Below are positions 36,151 through 45,436 of a DNA stretch of 64,000 nucleotides, piece after piece. Every line of letters starts with the position of its first letter. Position 1 is the first letter of the stretch. Made by a program: the position numbers and the translations under genes. Source of the DNA: Virgibacillus dokdonensis. Lineage in GTDB: Bacteria; Bacillota; Bacilli; Bacillales; Amphibacillaceae. The notes under the pieces are model-generated. The model had not been told where the DNA came from and searched no databases. It saw only the letters and a list, made by a program, of their open reading frames with translations. Where the stretch lies: the NCBI RefSeq assembly GCF_900166595.1, contig NZ_LT745763.1:467315-531314 (forward strand). The letters run 5' to 3'.

Positions 36151-37728
36151 ATGAAAAGAACATTATTTGCTTTTTTAACTGTAATTATTCTATTTTCATT
36201 AGTAGCATGTGCGGGAGGAGAAAGTGGTGAGGAAGAAGGAACATCCGAACAAAATGAAAGCAAGAAGCGTTTAACCGTCAACCTGTCTGCAGATCCTGTT
36301 TCACTTGATCCGCATGCAGCTAACGATGGTACATCGCTATATGTGATGAATGCTATGTATGATACACTTGTTGCTATGAATAAAGAGTTGGAAATAGAAC
36401 CTGCCTTAGCTGAAAGTTTGGAACAGGTAGATGAACTAGTTTGGGAAGCTAAGCTTAGAAAAGATGTTACATTTCATGATGGTAGTGAATTGAATGCAGA
36501 AGTTGTAAAGGCGAATTTGGATAGGGTTCGTGATCCAGATGTAGGTTCACCATTAGCGTTTTTATTTGATATGATTGATTCTGTGAGCGTAGTGGATGAT
36601 TTTACCGTGCATATTGAAACGAAATTCCCTTTTGCTGCGTTACCATCACACTTAGCTCATCCAGGCGGACATATTATCAGTTTAGATGCAATAGAAAAAG
36701 ATTATCAACAAATGGAAGATGGAGGAGATCCATTTACGTATATTAATGAGAATCCAGTGGGTACAGGGTACTTTAAGTATGATGAGCGAGTAAATGGGGA
36801 GTATGTATCACTTGTGAAGAATGATGCTTACTGGGGGAAAAGAGCAAAAGTTGATCAAGTGACCTTTAAGACAGTTCCAGAAGATGCAGCCCGAATTGCT
36901 GAGCTACGAACTGGGGAAGCTGATATTATTTATCCTGTTAATCCGAATGATATGGAACAAATTAATAATAATGAAGAAACAGTTGTTCATGAGACAGAAA
37001 GTGCAAGTATGTCTTACCTAGGTATGAATAATAATAAAGAACCTTTTCAAGATAGTAATGTCAGACAAGCGATAGCAATGGCAATTGATAAACAAGAGCT
37101 GATAGACGGCGTGTTTTCAGGAGTACCATTAGTGGCAAATGGCCCTTTGGCACCAACAGTTGTTGGCTATAGTGATAGCTTGGAAGCAATCGATTATAAT
37201 CTTGATAAGGCAAGCGAGTTATTGAAGGAAGCTGGTTATGAAGAGGGTTTTAGCGCAACCATTTTAGCATATGACCGTACGACTTCTGATGTAGCAGAAT
37301 ATATTCAAGTGCAGCTTGAGAAAATAGGTATTGATGTGAATATTGAAATGGCTGAGGTGGGAGCATATTTGGAAGTAACAGCAAATGGAAGTTTTGATAT
37401 GTTTATCGGCAGCTGGGGTACAGTGACTCTTGATGCAGATTATGGTTTATATCCAATGTTTTATTCTCAGAATGCAGGTTCTGCTGGCAATAGGTCTTTT
37501 TTTAACAACGAACGAGTAGATGAGTTATTAGAAAATGCAAGACAAACATCTAATGAACAGGATCGCTTGCAACTTTATAAAGAAGCGCAGCAAATAATCA
37601 TGGACGAAGCTACAATTGTTCCTTTATACCATTCGGTTCTCTTGGCTGGTCTACGTGAAGAAGTAGCGGGGTTTTATCAATACCCAAGCAGTTTTCCATT
37701 TTTACGAGATGTGGCAATGAATTATTGA
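36151..37728 (+). CDS. Peptide ABC transporter substrate-binding lipoprotein (SBP family 5)
   Basis: An exported lipoprotein that captures peptides and passes them to a Dpp/Opp-type permease. The signal peptide MKRTLFAFLTVIILFSLVAC has its lipobox LVAC with Cys 20. The mature part has the SBP_bac_5 features SADPVSLDPH, WEAKLRKDVTFHDGSELNAE, GTGYFKYDERVNGEYV-type residues, VRQAIAMAIDKQELI and YPMFYSQ. Length is 525 residues. AGGAGG precedes the ATG. It is similar to the binding protein at 42523 and lies downstream of, and convergent with, the permease operon. It may be a second receptor for the same permease. Confidence 0.9.
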   Translation: MKRTLFAFLTVIILFSLVACAGGESGEEEGTSEQNESKKRLTVNLSADPVSLDPHAANDGTSLYVMNAMYDTLVAMNKELEIEPALAESLEQVDELVWEAKLRKDVTFHDGSELNAEVVKANLDRVRDPDVGSPLAFLFDMIDSVSVVDDFTVHIETKFPFAALPSHLAHPGGHIISLDAIEKDYQQMEDGGDPFTYINENPVGTGYFKYDERVNGEYVSLVKNDAYWGKRAKVDQVTFKTVPEDAARIAELRTGEADIIYPVNPNDMEQINNNEETVVHETESASMSYLGMNNNKEPFQDSNVRQAIAMAIDKQELIDGVFSGVPLVANGPLAPTVVGYSDSLEAIDYNLDKASELLKEAGYEEGFSATILAYDRTTSDVAEYIQVQLEKIGIDVNIEMAEVGAYLEVTANGSFDMFIGSWGTVTLDADYGLYPMFYSQNAGSAGNRSFFNNERVDELLENARQTSNEQDRLQLYKEAQQIIMDEATIVPLYHSVLLAGLREEVAGFYQYPSSFPFLRDVAMNY

Positions 37729-38294
37729 TTATCAATGAGGGTGCATAATATATTATCATTCTAATGCTAGACAGGAAGTAATTACCACCAAAATATGTTT
37801 TTAAATGAAATTCAGCTATTATGATAAAAGAAAACAGTGGACATAGCGGATAGTTCTTGTTCCGATTTTAGACTGTTTTCCATAAAAATCTCGATTGTGT
37901 AAGAAAAATGTACATTTTATGGATACTATTTTTAAGGATATTTACACATGAGATAAAATGATTATTAATAAGATGAGGGATATTTTAATTATTTTATCGT
38001 CAGTGACCATTTTTAAAAGTAACACAAATACTATCCCTGTTATTGGGTCATCTTCAACTAAAAGGACAGCAATAATGTCTAAAACAGGTATTTCTTCATT
38101 TAAAATATCGAATGTATTTTCCAAGTTGCTCACCCTTTTTCTGTTTTTAAAATAAAATGTCGTAAACTCTTCCTACAAAAACTCACCCATAAAGAGAAAA
38201 TAAGAAGGGGGAAACGGACTATATATTATATGTATTACCTAGAATAATGCGATGGTAGAAATGCTGATGAGCAGAAAAAAGAAGGTATACATGT
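37729..38294. other. Spacer between the binding-protein gene and dppF
   Basis: GAAAACAGT (37830-37838) and ACTGTTTTC (37872-37880) can pair as a weak terminator. A minus-strand frame 37942-38133 (63 residues, GTG start, MSNLENTFDILNEEIPVLDI and a hydrophobic C-terminal half) could be a small membrane protein. Its binding site is poor and I recognise no family, so I do not call it separately. Confidence 0.35.
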
Positions 38295-38333
38295 AAAAAA
38301 ATATCTAAGCTCAAACGGAGCTTAGATATTTTG
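38295..38333 (-). terminator. Terminator of the dppCBDF-like operon
   Basis: AATATCTAAGCTC and GAGCTTAGATATT pair around AAACG. On the minus strand the stem runs into TTTTTTTACATG. It lies about 50 bases after the end of dppF. Confidence 0.85.
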
Positions 38334-38380
38334 GTTTACTGTCTTTTAATCGATTTTTTAGTTAACATTAGCTTCTATTT

Positions 38381-39391
38381 TTATGTCGGTTGCATTTCAC
38401 CAGTTACAATTTTTTCAATGTGATGACATGCAGCTCGGTGCCCTTCTTTCATATGATCCAAGTTGCGTAAATCAGGAACTTCTGTTTTACATAAATCGGT
38501 AGCAAATGGACATCTTGTATGGAAGCGACATCCAGTTGGCGGATCTATTGGAGACGGAACATCCCCTTTTAGAATAATACGTTCTTTTTTAGCTTCTGGA
38601 TCAGGTGTTGGTATAGCTGATAATAATGACTTCGTATAAGGGTGCTGTGGATTATCAAATAACGACTTTTTGTCAGCAATTTCTACAATTTTCCCTAAAT
38701 ACATGACAATAATTCGATCCGAAATATGTCGAACTACACCGAGATCGTGGGCAATAAATAAAAAGGTTAATTTAAATTCACGTTGTAAATTCTTTAATAG
38801 ATTCAATACTTGTGCTTGTACGGAAACATCTAAAGCAGAAACAGCTTCATCACAAATAATTAATTTCGGATTAACTGATAGAGCACGGGCAATCCCGACT
38901 CTTTGACGCTGCCCACCAGAAAACTCATGTGGGTATCGGTCAATTTGTCCCGCATTTAACCCAACTGTTTCCAATAGTTCAATCGCACGTTTTCTGCGCT
39001 CTTTTTTTGGTATTACATTTTGAATGGCCATTGCTTCTGTTAAAATTTGCGCGACGGTTTGGCGTGGGTTTAATGAAGCGTATGGATCCTGGAAAATTAC
39101 TTGTAAGTCTTTTCGTTTTTTACGCATGTCGCTTTTGCTCAACGCTAATAAGTCTCCGCCATCAAATTCGATTTCTCCAGCTGTAGGTTCATCTAAGCGT
39201 AGAATGGCACGACCAGTCGTAGATTTACCACAACCTGATTCACCGACGACACTTAATGTTTCCCCTTCGAAAATTTCAAATGTAACATCGTCTACTGCTT
39301 TAACGTGGTTAACGGTTCTTCCTAGAAAACCACCTTTAATCGGGAAATATTGTTTTAAATTAGTTACTTTGAGCAACTCTTTTTGGGCCAT
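38381..39391 (-). CDS. dppF: Peptide ABC transporter ATP-binding protein (DppF/OppF)
   Basis: One of two ATPases of the oligopeptide importer. The 336-residue protein has Walker A GESGCGKST (about 55-63), the signature FSGGQRQRVGIARAL, and Walker B LIICDEAVSALD. The OppF/DppF-specific C-terminus has HPYTKSLLSAIP, then CRFHTRCPFATDLC with its Cys residues. GGAGG lies seven bases before the ATG. It starts 32 bases inside the end of dppD, so translation is coupled. The substrate (di- or oligopeptide) cannot be fixed from sequence. Confidence 0.9.
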   Translation of the reverse strand: MAQKELLKVTNLKQYFPIKGGFLGRTVNHVKAVDDVTFEIFEGETLSVVGESGCGKSTTGRAILRLDEPTAGEIEFDGGDLLALSKSDMRKKRKDLQVIFQDPYASLNPRQTVAQILTEAMAIQNVIPKKERRKRAIELLETVGLNAGQIDRYPHEFSGGQRQRVGIARALSVNPKLIICDEAVSALDVSVQAQVLNLLKNLQREFKLTFLFIAHDLGVVRHISDRIIVMYLGKIVEIADKKSLFDNPQHPYTKSLLSAIPTPDPEAKKERIILKGDVPSPIDPPTGCRFHTRCPFATDLCKTEVPDLRNLDHMKEGHRAACHHIEKIVTGEMQPT

Positions 39392-40400
39392 GTGCCTTCA
39401 CCTCCGCATCTCCATCCCAACGATCAGTATATATCCAACAACGAACTTCACTTTCTCCTTCTACATGATCAAGGGAAGGGAGTTCTTCCATACAAAGTTC
39501 AGTGGCAAACGGACATCTTGGTGCAAAACGGCAGCCTTTTGGCATATCCTTTGGACTTGGCACGCTACCTCTAATCGGCTCCAATTCATCCACATCTGTA
39601 TCATGACGAGGAATGGACTTCAATAACCCTACTGTATAGGGATGTTTAGGATTTTTAAACAAGGACTTCACATCTTGGTATTCGACTACTTTACCACCGT
39701 ACATAACGGCTACATAATCACACGTCTCTGCTACTACACCTAAGTCGTGGGTAATCATAATGACAGACATACCAAGGCGATCCTGTAAGTCATTAATAAG
39801 ATCCAAAATTTGTGCTTGTATCGTTACATCTAATGCTGTAGTTGGTTCATCTGCAATAAGTAAATCTGGGTTACAAGCCAGCGCCATGGCGATCATAACT
39901 CGTTGTCGCATCCCGCCAGATAGCTCGTGTGGATATTGTTTCACTCGTTTATCTGGGGAAGGAATACCAACTAGTTTTAATAATTCAATCGCTTTCTTTG
40001 TTCCATTTTCTTTGCCCAGACCCTGATGGACCTTTAATGTTTCACGAATTTGTTGTCCAATGGTATAAACAGGATTTAAGGAAGTCATCGGCTCTTGGAA
40101 TATCATGGAAATTTCGTTCCCCCGAATTTGACGAATTTCCTTGTCTGTTAATGTAGTTAAATCTCTACCTTTAAAGTTAATCTCTCCACCTTTTACTTTA
40201 CCAGGATGATCAAGCAATCTTAATATTGATAGTGCTGTAATACTTTTACCAGAGCCTGATTCTCCAACAATACCTATTGTTTTCCCTTTAGGTAATTTAA
40301 AGGAAACACCATCCACTGCTTTTACTTCAAAATCATCTAGGTAAAAAGATGTCTGTAAATCTTTTATATCTAAAATAATATCTTCACTCATTCTGTTCAC
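39360..40400 (-). CDS. dppD: Peptide ABC transporter ATP-binding protein (DppD/OppD)
   Basis: The partner ATPase, 346 residues. Walker A GESGSGKS is at about 50-57, the signature is LSGGMRQRVMIAMALA, and Walker B is LLIADEPTTALD. The C-terminus has HPYTVGLLKSIPRHD and CRFAPRCPFATELC, the iron-sulfur-like Cys cluster region of the OppD/DppD family. It follows dppB by 16 bases. Confidence 0.9.
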   Translation of the reverse strand: MNRMSEDIILDIKDLQTSFYLDDFEVKAVDGVSFKLPKGKTIGIVGESGSGKSITALSILRLLDHPGKVKGGEINFKGRDLTTLTDKEIRQIRGNEISMIFQEPMTSLNPVYTIGQQIRETLKVHQGLGKENGTKKAIELLKLVGIPSPDKRVKQYPHELSGGMRQRVMIAMALACNPDLLIADEPTTALDVTIQAQILDLINDLQDRLGMSVIMITHDLGVVAETCDYVAVMYGGKVVEYQDVKSLFKNPKHPYTVGLLKSIPRHDTDVDELEPIRGSVPSPKDMPKGCRFAPRCPFATELCMEELPSLDHVEGESEVRCWIYTDRWDGDAEVKAHGPKRVAQSN

Positions 40401-40416
40401 CTCTTTTCTACATCTA

Positions 40417-41337
40417 CTATTCTAAGTCAATCCGTTTATTTAAGAACTTGTAAGAAATATCGACAATTAAATTTACAAATACGAATACGATAGCAATTAC
40501 TAAAACGGCGGCTTGTACTACAGGGAAATCCCTTGCCAATATACGATCAATGATTAATTTCCCCATGCCATTAATAGCAAATACAGATTCAGTCAAAACA
40601 GCTCCCGCTAGTAAACTACCAAATTGTAATCCTACAACTGTTACTACTGGTATTAATGCATTTTTTAAAGCGTGGCGATAGATAACGATTCTTTCACCTA
40701 AGCCTTTGGCACGCGCTGTTCGAATATAATCTTGAGAAATTACATCCAACATGCTGGAACGCGTCATCCTAGCAATAACGGCAGCTCCCATCGTTCCTAG
40801 TGTAATGACTGGCATCACGATTTGCTCTGGCGTCCCCCACCCTGTTGGCGGCAACCAACCGAGTTTAATAGAGAACCATTGCATTAACATAAGGCCAAAC
40901 CAGAAGTTAGGCATCGATAATCCGAATAATGCTATTAACATAATAGAAACATCCGCAAATGAATATTTTCTAACCGCTGAAATAATACCTGCAATTAGTC
41001 CTAAAAATATACTAAACAGCGTACTGTAAACAGCTAATTCAAAAGTAACCCAAAATTTTGGCCATAGTTCCTCACTAACTGGTAAACTTGTTCTCCAAGA
41101 ATTTCCGAAATCTAACATAGCAGCATCTTTGACAAAATTAAAATATTGAATCAGTATCGGATCATTTAATCCTAATCGTTCTTCAATTTGTTCAACTGTA
41201 TCTGGAGGCGCGCTTTCACCAGCAATAATATGTGCTGGGTTTCCTGGAGATAGGTGCATAAGGGAAAACACTAAAATAGTTACACCTATTAAAACAGGAA
41301 TCAGCTGTAATAAACGCCGTACAATAAATTGAAACAT
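40417..41337 (-). CDS. dppB: Peptide ABC transporter permease (DppB/OppB)
   Basis: A 306-residue inner-membrane permease with six segments. The N-terminus MFQFIVRRLLQLIPVLIGVTI is typical of DppB. LSPGNPAHIIAGESAPP occurs in the first loop. The EAA loop contains DYIRTARAKGLGERIVIYRHALKNALIPVVTVVG-type sequence. It forms the channel with DppC. It lies 15 bases after dppC. Confidence 0.9.
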   Translation of the reverse strand: MFQFIVRRLLQLIPVLIGVTILVFSLMHLSPGNPAHIIAGESAPPDTVEQIEERLGLNDPILIQYFNFVKDAAMLDFGNSWRTSLPVSEELWPKFWVTFELAVYSTLFSIFLGLIAGIISAVRKYSFADVSIMLIALFGLSMPNFWFGLMLMQWFSIKLGWLPPTGWGTPEQIVMPVITLGTMGAAVIARMTRSSMLDVISQDYIRTARAKGLGERIVIYRHALKNALIPVVTVVGLQFGSLLAGAVLTESVFAINGMGKLIIDRILARDFPVVQAAVLVIAIVFVFVNLIVDISYKFLNKRIDLE

Positions 41338-41352
41338 CGTTGCACCTACTTC

Positions 41353-42246
41353 CTATTTTTTCATTTTTGGATCTAACGCATCTCGTAAACCATCACCAAA
41401 GATGTTAAAGGCTAATACGATTAACATGATTACCAAGCCTGGGAACAACGCAATATGTCCTGCATCCCACATAAAGTCACGGCCGTCACTTAAAAGTGCA
41501 CCCAATTCTGGTGATGGTGGCTGTGCCCCCATCCCTAAAAATGACAGACCACTAGCAGATAGTACTGCTGTAGCAATGAATAGACTCGCTTGTACAATAA
41601 TTGGCGACAAAATATTTGGTAAGATATGTTTGAATATAATTCTCGTATCAGATGCGCCTAGTGCCTTCATGGAATCAATGTATTCTAATTTTTTTGTAGC
41701 CAATGTTGACCCTCTTACAATTCGAGCAAACGTCGGAATTGCAAAAATGGCAACAGCAAAAATTACATTTCGCAAATTTGCTCCTAGAATACTAATTAAC
41801 GCTAGAGCTAATAAAATTCCTGGGAAAGCTAGCAAAATGTCCATCATTCGCATGATAATAGCATCTAATTTTCCGCCGTAGTAACCTGAAATTAATCCAA
41901 GAAAAATACCAACAATTCCACCCAAAATAGTTGCTGAAATACCTATACCCATCGTAATTCCTAATCCATGAATAACTCTTGTGAAAATATCTCTGCCATG
42001 ATGATCGGTTCCAAACCAGTGCTCAGCAGAAGGCCCTTGAAGCTTCACACCATAATCGACTGCGTCTGGAGCTTGGGAAGTTAAGTACGGTCCTATAAGA
42101 GCGATGAGGACTAAAATAATAATTAAATACCCTCCAACTAAGGCACTCTTATTTTTTCGTAATTTACTATAGAAGTCTTTCATTGATCGTATGAAAGGAT
42201 GATCCGTTTTTTGTGTCATTACATTGTTTACTTGTTCTGCACTCAT
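41353..42246 (-). CDS. dppC: Peptide ABC transporter permease (DppC/OppC)
   Basis: A 297-residue permease with six segments. The N-terminal cytoplasmic tail is followed by RKNKSALVGGYLIIILVLIALIG. It also has WFGTDHHGRDIFTRVIHG and the EAA motif DSMKALGASDTRIIFKHILPN. It ends with LRDALDPKMKK, usual for DppC. First gene of the minus-strand operon, divergent from the binding-protein gene at 42523. GGGG lies upstream of the ATG. Confidence 0.9.
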   Translation of the reverse strand: MSAEQVNNVMTQKTDHPFIRSMKDFYSKLRKNKSALVGGYLIIILVLIALIGPYLTSQAPDAVDYGVKLQGPSAEHWFGTDHHGRDIFTRVIHGLGITMGIGISATILGGIVGIFLGLISGYYGGKLDAIIMRMMDILLAFPGILLALALISILGANLRNVIFAVAIFAIPTFARIVRGSTLATKKLEYIDSMKALGASDTRIIFKHILPNILSPIIVQASLFIATAVLSASGLSFLGMGAQPPSPELGALLSDGRDFMWDAGHIALFPGLVIMLIVLAFNIFGDGLRDALDPKMKK

Positions 42247-42522
42247 GTAGTTACCCCCTTATCGTCAAAATATAACATTATTAATAAAAATCTGATATTT
42301 AGTTGGACATTTACGCAGTATATAGGGAAAATTGTCATACTATTTATAGTACAATTAAACGAGGCATTTTTCAATACAGATCGAAAAAATATTTTTAATT
42401 CATAGTATTAAATTAGAATTTTCACGTTCAAATATTCTTGCTATTTCGTAAAAAATCGTTTATATTAAAAAATGTTAACAACTTTTTACTTAAAATTAGA
42501 GACAGGGGGTATCTTCATAATT
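42247..42522. promoter_or_regulatory. Divergent promoter region between dppC and the binding-protein gene
   Basis: 276 AT-rich bases must hold promoters for both units. AATTTTCACGTTC near 42416 resembles half of a CodY box (AATTTTCWGAAAATT), but the second half is poor. I cannot fix -35/-10 boxes with confidence. Confidence 0.35.
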
Positions 42523-44127
42523 ATGAAGAACAAAAAATTATTATGGCTCGTATCCTTGTTAGCCATGCTTACATTTGTCCTAGCAGCATGTGCTGGTGAT
42601 GGGGAGTCTGAAAGTAAATCAGAAGGCGAAGGGTCAGGAGAAGAAGATTCAGGAAGCGGTGGCGATTTAGTAATTGCTCTTCCATCTGATGTCGTTTCGT
42701 TATCTCCACATGGTACAAATGATATTCCATCTGGCCAAGTTGCAGATAATATTTATGAAACATTGACTGTCCTAGATGAAAATCAGGAACCGCAACCAAG
42801 CTTAGCAAAAGAATGGAAAGAAGTAGATGAAACCACTTGGGAATTTCAATTGCAAGAAGGTGTGAAATTCCATGATGGAGAAGCATTGACGGCAGAGGCT
42901 GTAAAGAAGAACTTTGATCGTCTTGTTGATGAAAAGATTGCTTCGCCGAGAGCTTTCTTATTTGAAGCAGTGGAAAGTGTGGAAGCAAAAGATGATCTTA
43001 CATTAGTGATTAAGTTAAAATATCCATATGCACCGCTGTTAGCAAATTTAGCACATAGTGGTACAGCAATTATGAGTCCGAAAATAATTGATGAAGATTA
43101 TGCACAAATGGAAGATGGAGGCGATGCCGATGCATATATCAACAAAAACCCTATCGGAACTGGTCCATTTAAATTAGATGAGTGGAAAGCAGGGGAAGAG
43201 GTTGTTATCTCACGTAACGATGATTATTGGGGCGACAAGGCAAAACTCGATACTGCTAAATTTAAAGTAGTTACTGAACAGAGTGCTAGAGTAGCTGAAC
43301 TTGAGACATCTGTAGCTCATGTAGCCGATCAAATAGGACCAAATAATATATCTCGTGTTGAAGGCATGGATGGAGCGAGCGTGGTGCAGGAGCCAAGCAC
43401 TTCGTTGTCATATGTAGGTTTTAACGCACAAAAAGAACCTTTTGATGATAAAAAAGTTCGTCAAGCTGTTTCCATGGCAATCAATAAAGAAGAAATTATA
43501 AGCGGTGTATACAACAATGTAGGTATTCCAGCCAAAGGCCCATTAGCTCCACCAGTATTTGGGTATGATGAAAATGTCGCTGGTTTAGAGTTTGATGTGG
43601 AAAAAGCAAAAGAGCTATTAGCGGAAGCTGGCTATGAAGATGGTTTTAAAACAACGATTTGGACGAATGATAACGAACAGCGTGTAGATACAGCTGTTAC
43701 GATTCAAAATCAACTAAAAGAAATTGGTGTTGAGGTTGAAATTGAAGAATTAGAATGGGGAGCATTTTTAGATAGAACAGCTAATGGCGAACATGATATG
43801 TATGTTCTTGGTTGGTCAACAAGTACAGGAGATGCAGACTATGGTATGTATCCATTATTCCATTCATCTGCACTTGGGGAAACTGGTAATCGCTCTTTCT
43901 TAGAAAATGAAGAATTAGATAAGATTTTAGATGAAGCTCGTCGTGAAACAGATCCTGAAGTACGTAAAGAGCTATATTCTGAAGCACAAGAAATGCTTGT
44001 TGATTTAGCACCGATGATTTATACACATCACCAAGAGTACTTACTCGGTGTAAGTGATAAGGTGAAAGGCTTTGGCGTTGATGCCCAAGGTATTTACCAA
44101 ATTAAACAAGCGTATATTGAAGAGTAA
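42523..44127 (+). CDS. Peptide ABC transporter substrate-binding lipoprotein (SBP family 5)
   Basis: The main receptor of the divergent dppCBDF permease. The signal peptide KNKKLLWLVSLLAMLTFVLAAC has the lipobox LAAC, then an acidic Ser/Gly/Glu-rich linker (ESESKSEGEGSGEEDSGS). SBP_bac_5 features: LPSDVVSLSPHGTND, WEFQLQEGVKFHDGEALTAE, NPIGTGPFKLDEWKAGEEVV-type residues, VRQAVSMAINKEEII, and YPLFHSS. Mature length matches the family. ATG 42523 fits the signal peptide; the open frame extends 17 codons further upstream without a good signal. Confidence 0.92.
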   Translation: MKNKKLLWLVSLLAMLTFVLAACAGDGESESKSEGEGSGEEDSGSGGDLVIALPSDVVSLSPHGTNDIPSGQVADNIYETLTVLDENQEPQPSLAKEWKEVDETTWEFQLQEGVKFHDGEALTAEAVKKNFDRLVDEKIASPRAFLFEAVESVEAKDDLTLVIKLKYPYAPLLANLAHSGTAIMSPKIIDEDYAQMEDGGDADAYINKNPIGTGPFKLDEWKAGEEVVISRNDDYWGDKAKLDTAKFKVVTEQSARVAELETSVAHVADQIGPNNISRVEGMDGASVVQEPSTSLSYVGFNAQKEPFDDKKVRQAVSMAINKEEIISGVYNNVGIPAKGPLAPPVFGYDENVAGLEFDVEKAKELLAEAGYEDGFKTTIWTNDNEQRVDTAVTIQNQLKEIGVEVEIEELEWGAFLDRTANGEHDMYVLGWSTSTGDADYGMYPLFHSSALGETGNRSFLENEELDKILDEARRETDPEVRKELYSEAQEMLVDLAPMIYTHHQEYLLGVSDKVKGFGVDAQGIYQIKQAYIEE

Positions 44128-44134
44128 TATATTA

Positions 44135-44165
44135 GAAACCAGATGCTTTTGGCATCTGGTTTCTT
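44135..44165 (+). terminator. Terminator after the binding-protein gene
   Basis: GAAACCAGATGC (44135-44146) and GCATCTGGTTTC (44152-44163) form a 12-base-pair stem with a five-base loop. TTGTGTG follows. Confidence 0.8.
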
Positions 44166-44250
44166 GTGTGCGCCCTGCACGGACGAAAACTGGTTCTATA
44201 CTGAATGTGGTGGTGTCCTGTATCGCAATGGGATTCCTGCCGCCTTCTAG

Positions 44251-44472
44251 TTATTTCCATGTTAAAGCAAAATACAATATAAGCAGAATAATCCCGCCAA
44301 ATCCAATAATATATGCTAAGAAAACAGGATTAAATAACGCAGGGTGTTTTTTGGTTGCTTTAAATTCCGTATCATACTCGTCCTTTTGTGTCTCTACATC
44401 TTTACCGACCTTAATGGTGTAAAATAGTGCGATTGCAACGAACAATCCTCCAAGAGCTAGTAAGTACCACAT
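44251..44472 (-). CDS. Small two-helix membrane protein
   Basis: A 73-residue protein: membrane helix 3-20, a charged central part (KVGKDVETQKDEYDTEFKATKK), and a second helix at about 49-70 ending FALTWK. AAAGGAG lies seven bases before the ATG, a strong sign of a real gene. I recognise no family. It stands alone between the peptide transporter and the repeat region. Confidence 0.6.
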   Translation of the reverse strand: MWYLLALGGLFVAIALFYTIKVGKDVETQKDEYDTEFKATKKHPALFNPVFLAYIIGFGGIILLILYFALTWK

Positions 44473-44585
44473 ATAAATACTCCTTTGATTGATAAATTTT
44501 GGATGAACAGATGAGTGAAAACTTTCTTAAAAGATAAGAAAGTATAAAATTTGATGCTATGGCGTAACCAAATAAATGAATAATC

Positions 44586-44793
44586 CCCGTCCGGCTCCAC
44601 GCCCAGCAAATAGGGACTTCACGAAATCCCCCTAAGCTAAGTCACCGTCGGTTCGTGCTAAATAGGAAGGTCGACTAAAGACGGGTTTGCCGGAGGGCGC
44701 CGGCATACTCCTGTTGCAGGAGCATGGTTCCTAAAACTTTCGTTGATTCGTTCCACTCGCTACGCTGCTAAACGGGCGCCCCGAGCCTTTGTT
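44586..44793 (+). repeat. GC-rich folded repeat, long copy
   Basis: Begins CCGTCCGGCTCCACGCCCAG and ends AACGGGCGCCCCGAGCCTTT. The two ends are inverted (GGCTC..GCGCCC against GGGCGCC..GAGCC) and can pair. Relative to the next copy it has about 60 extra bases in the middle (contains GGGTTTGCCGGAGGGCG and a TCCTGTTGCAGGA hairpin). It is GC-rich in an AT-rich setting and non-coding. Confidence 0.8.
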
Positions 44794-44823
44794 CTGGTCT
44801 AGGAAATTATAAAATTTTGCAGC

Positions 44824-44832
44824 TGTGGATAA
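44824..44832 (+). promoter_or_regulatory. Isolated perfect DnaA box
   Basis: TGTGGATAA matches the DnaA consensus. No other box is near, and it lies between two repeats, so it may be chance. Confidence 0.25.
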
Positions 44833-44852
44833 GCTTACTAAGTTATTTAACC

Positions 44853-45002
44853 ACGTCCGGCTCCAGCGCCCAGCAACTAGGCGACTTCACGAAATCGCCC
44901 TACGATAAGTCATCATCGGTTCGTTCCTCACCGTGATTCCTTTATCTCAGTTGATTCGCTCCACTCGCTACGTTGCTAAACGGGCGCCCCGAGCCTTTGT
45001 TC
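44853..45002 (+). repeat. GC-rich folded repeat, short copy
   Basis: CGTCCGGCTCCAGCGCCCAG at the start, GATTCGCTCCACTCGCTACG near the end, then CTAAACGGGCGCCCCGAGCC. It is in direct repeat with 44586-44793. It passes without a gap into the hairpin repeat at 45003, a junction also suggested at 31.6-31.8 kb. Confidence 0.8.
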
Positions 45003-45095
45003 CACTATAGGAAAGTATAAAAGTTTAAAGGTTTATAGTATAAGAAAAACTATGCCATTCGCCATAAGACTTGGCGCCAAGCCAAGTTTTTCTAA
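45003..45095 (+). repeat. Dispersed hairpin repeat, full copy
   Basis: CACTATAGGAAAGTATAAAA, GGTTTATAGTATAAGAAAAA, CTATGCCATTCGCCATAAGA and CAAGCCAAGTTTTTCTAA. It differs from 24955-25048 at only a few positions, which suggests recent spread or gene conversion. Confidence 0.85.
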
Positions 45096-45315
45096 AAAAA
45101 TAGGTTTATTTTGGATAAAATTGTTGTAAGAGCCCCACTTTAAGGATTGTAAGATGTAAGTTGGGGGGATAAAAGAAAACCCACTTGGAAGGTTCACTTT
45201 GTGAAGTGCTTTTTTTAAGATGCACTAATTCACAGAGGTTTATTCATATCTATGTCCATGTCAACTATCGTATTCAAGACTGAGAAATTTGTCGAAATCT
45301 TCTTAGTAAATTATA

Positions 45316-45344
45316 TTGACAAAATAATTTGTATAAATTACCCT
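45316..45344 (+). promoter_or_regulatory. Candidate promoter of the rbs operon
   Basis: TTGACA (45316-45321) is perfect. At a 17-base spacing the -10 would be TACCCT (45339-45344), weak but ending just before operator 1. A TATAAA at 45332-45337 is too close to the -35 to pair with it. Confidence 0.45.
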
Positions 45345-45347
45345 AGT

Positions 45348-45361
45348 TGTAACGGGTTACA
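45348..45361. promoter_or_regulatory. rbs operator 1 (LacI-type)
   Basis: TGTAACGGGTTACA is a palindrome with TGTAAC arms. It lies directly after the promoter's -10 region. With operator 2 it is the likely binding site of the RbsR repressor encoded next. Confidence 0.75.
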
Positions 45362-45380
45362 TATTATTTTTTTCAAATTT

Positions 45381-45394
45381 TGTAACAGGTTACA
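45381..45394. promoter_or_regulatory. rbs operator 2 (LacI-type)
   Basis: TGTAACAGGTTACA differs from operator 1 by one base. The centres are 33 bases apart, about three helical turns, so two dimers would sit on the same face of the DNA. Confidence 0.75.
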
Positions 45395-45436
45395 CATAAC
45401 GATGTATTAGTTAGTAATGAGAGGGTGGAGGTTGTT

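Noticed and set aside
37942..38133. Small membrane protein gene on the minus strand
   Set aside because: Hydrophobic and possible, but the GTG start has only a poor binding site and both strands are open; kept as a remark in the spacer entry.
42400..42450. CodY box controlling the peptide transporter
   Set aside because: Only one half of the consensus (AATTTTC) is convincing.
44586..45002. tRNA or riboswitch because of high GC content and inverted ends
   Set aside because: No cloverleaf or known riboswitch core, and the sequence is repeated elsewhere in non-leader positions.
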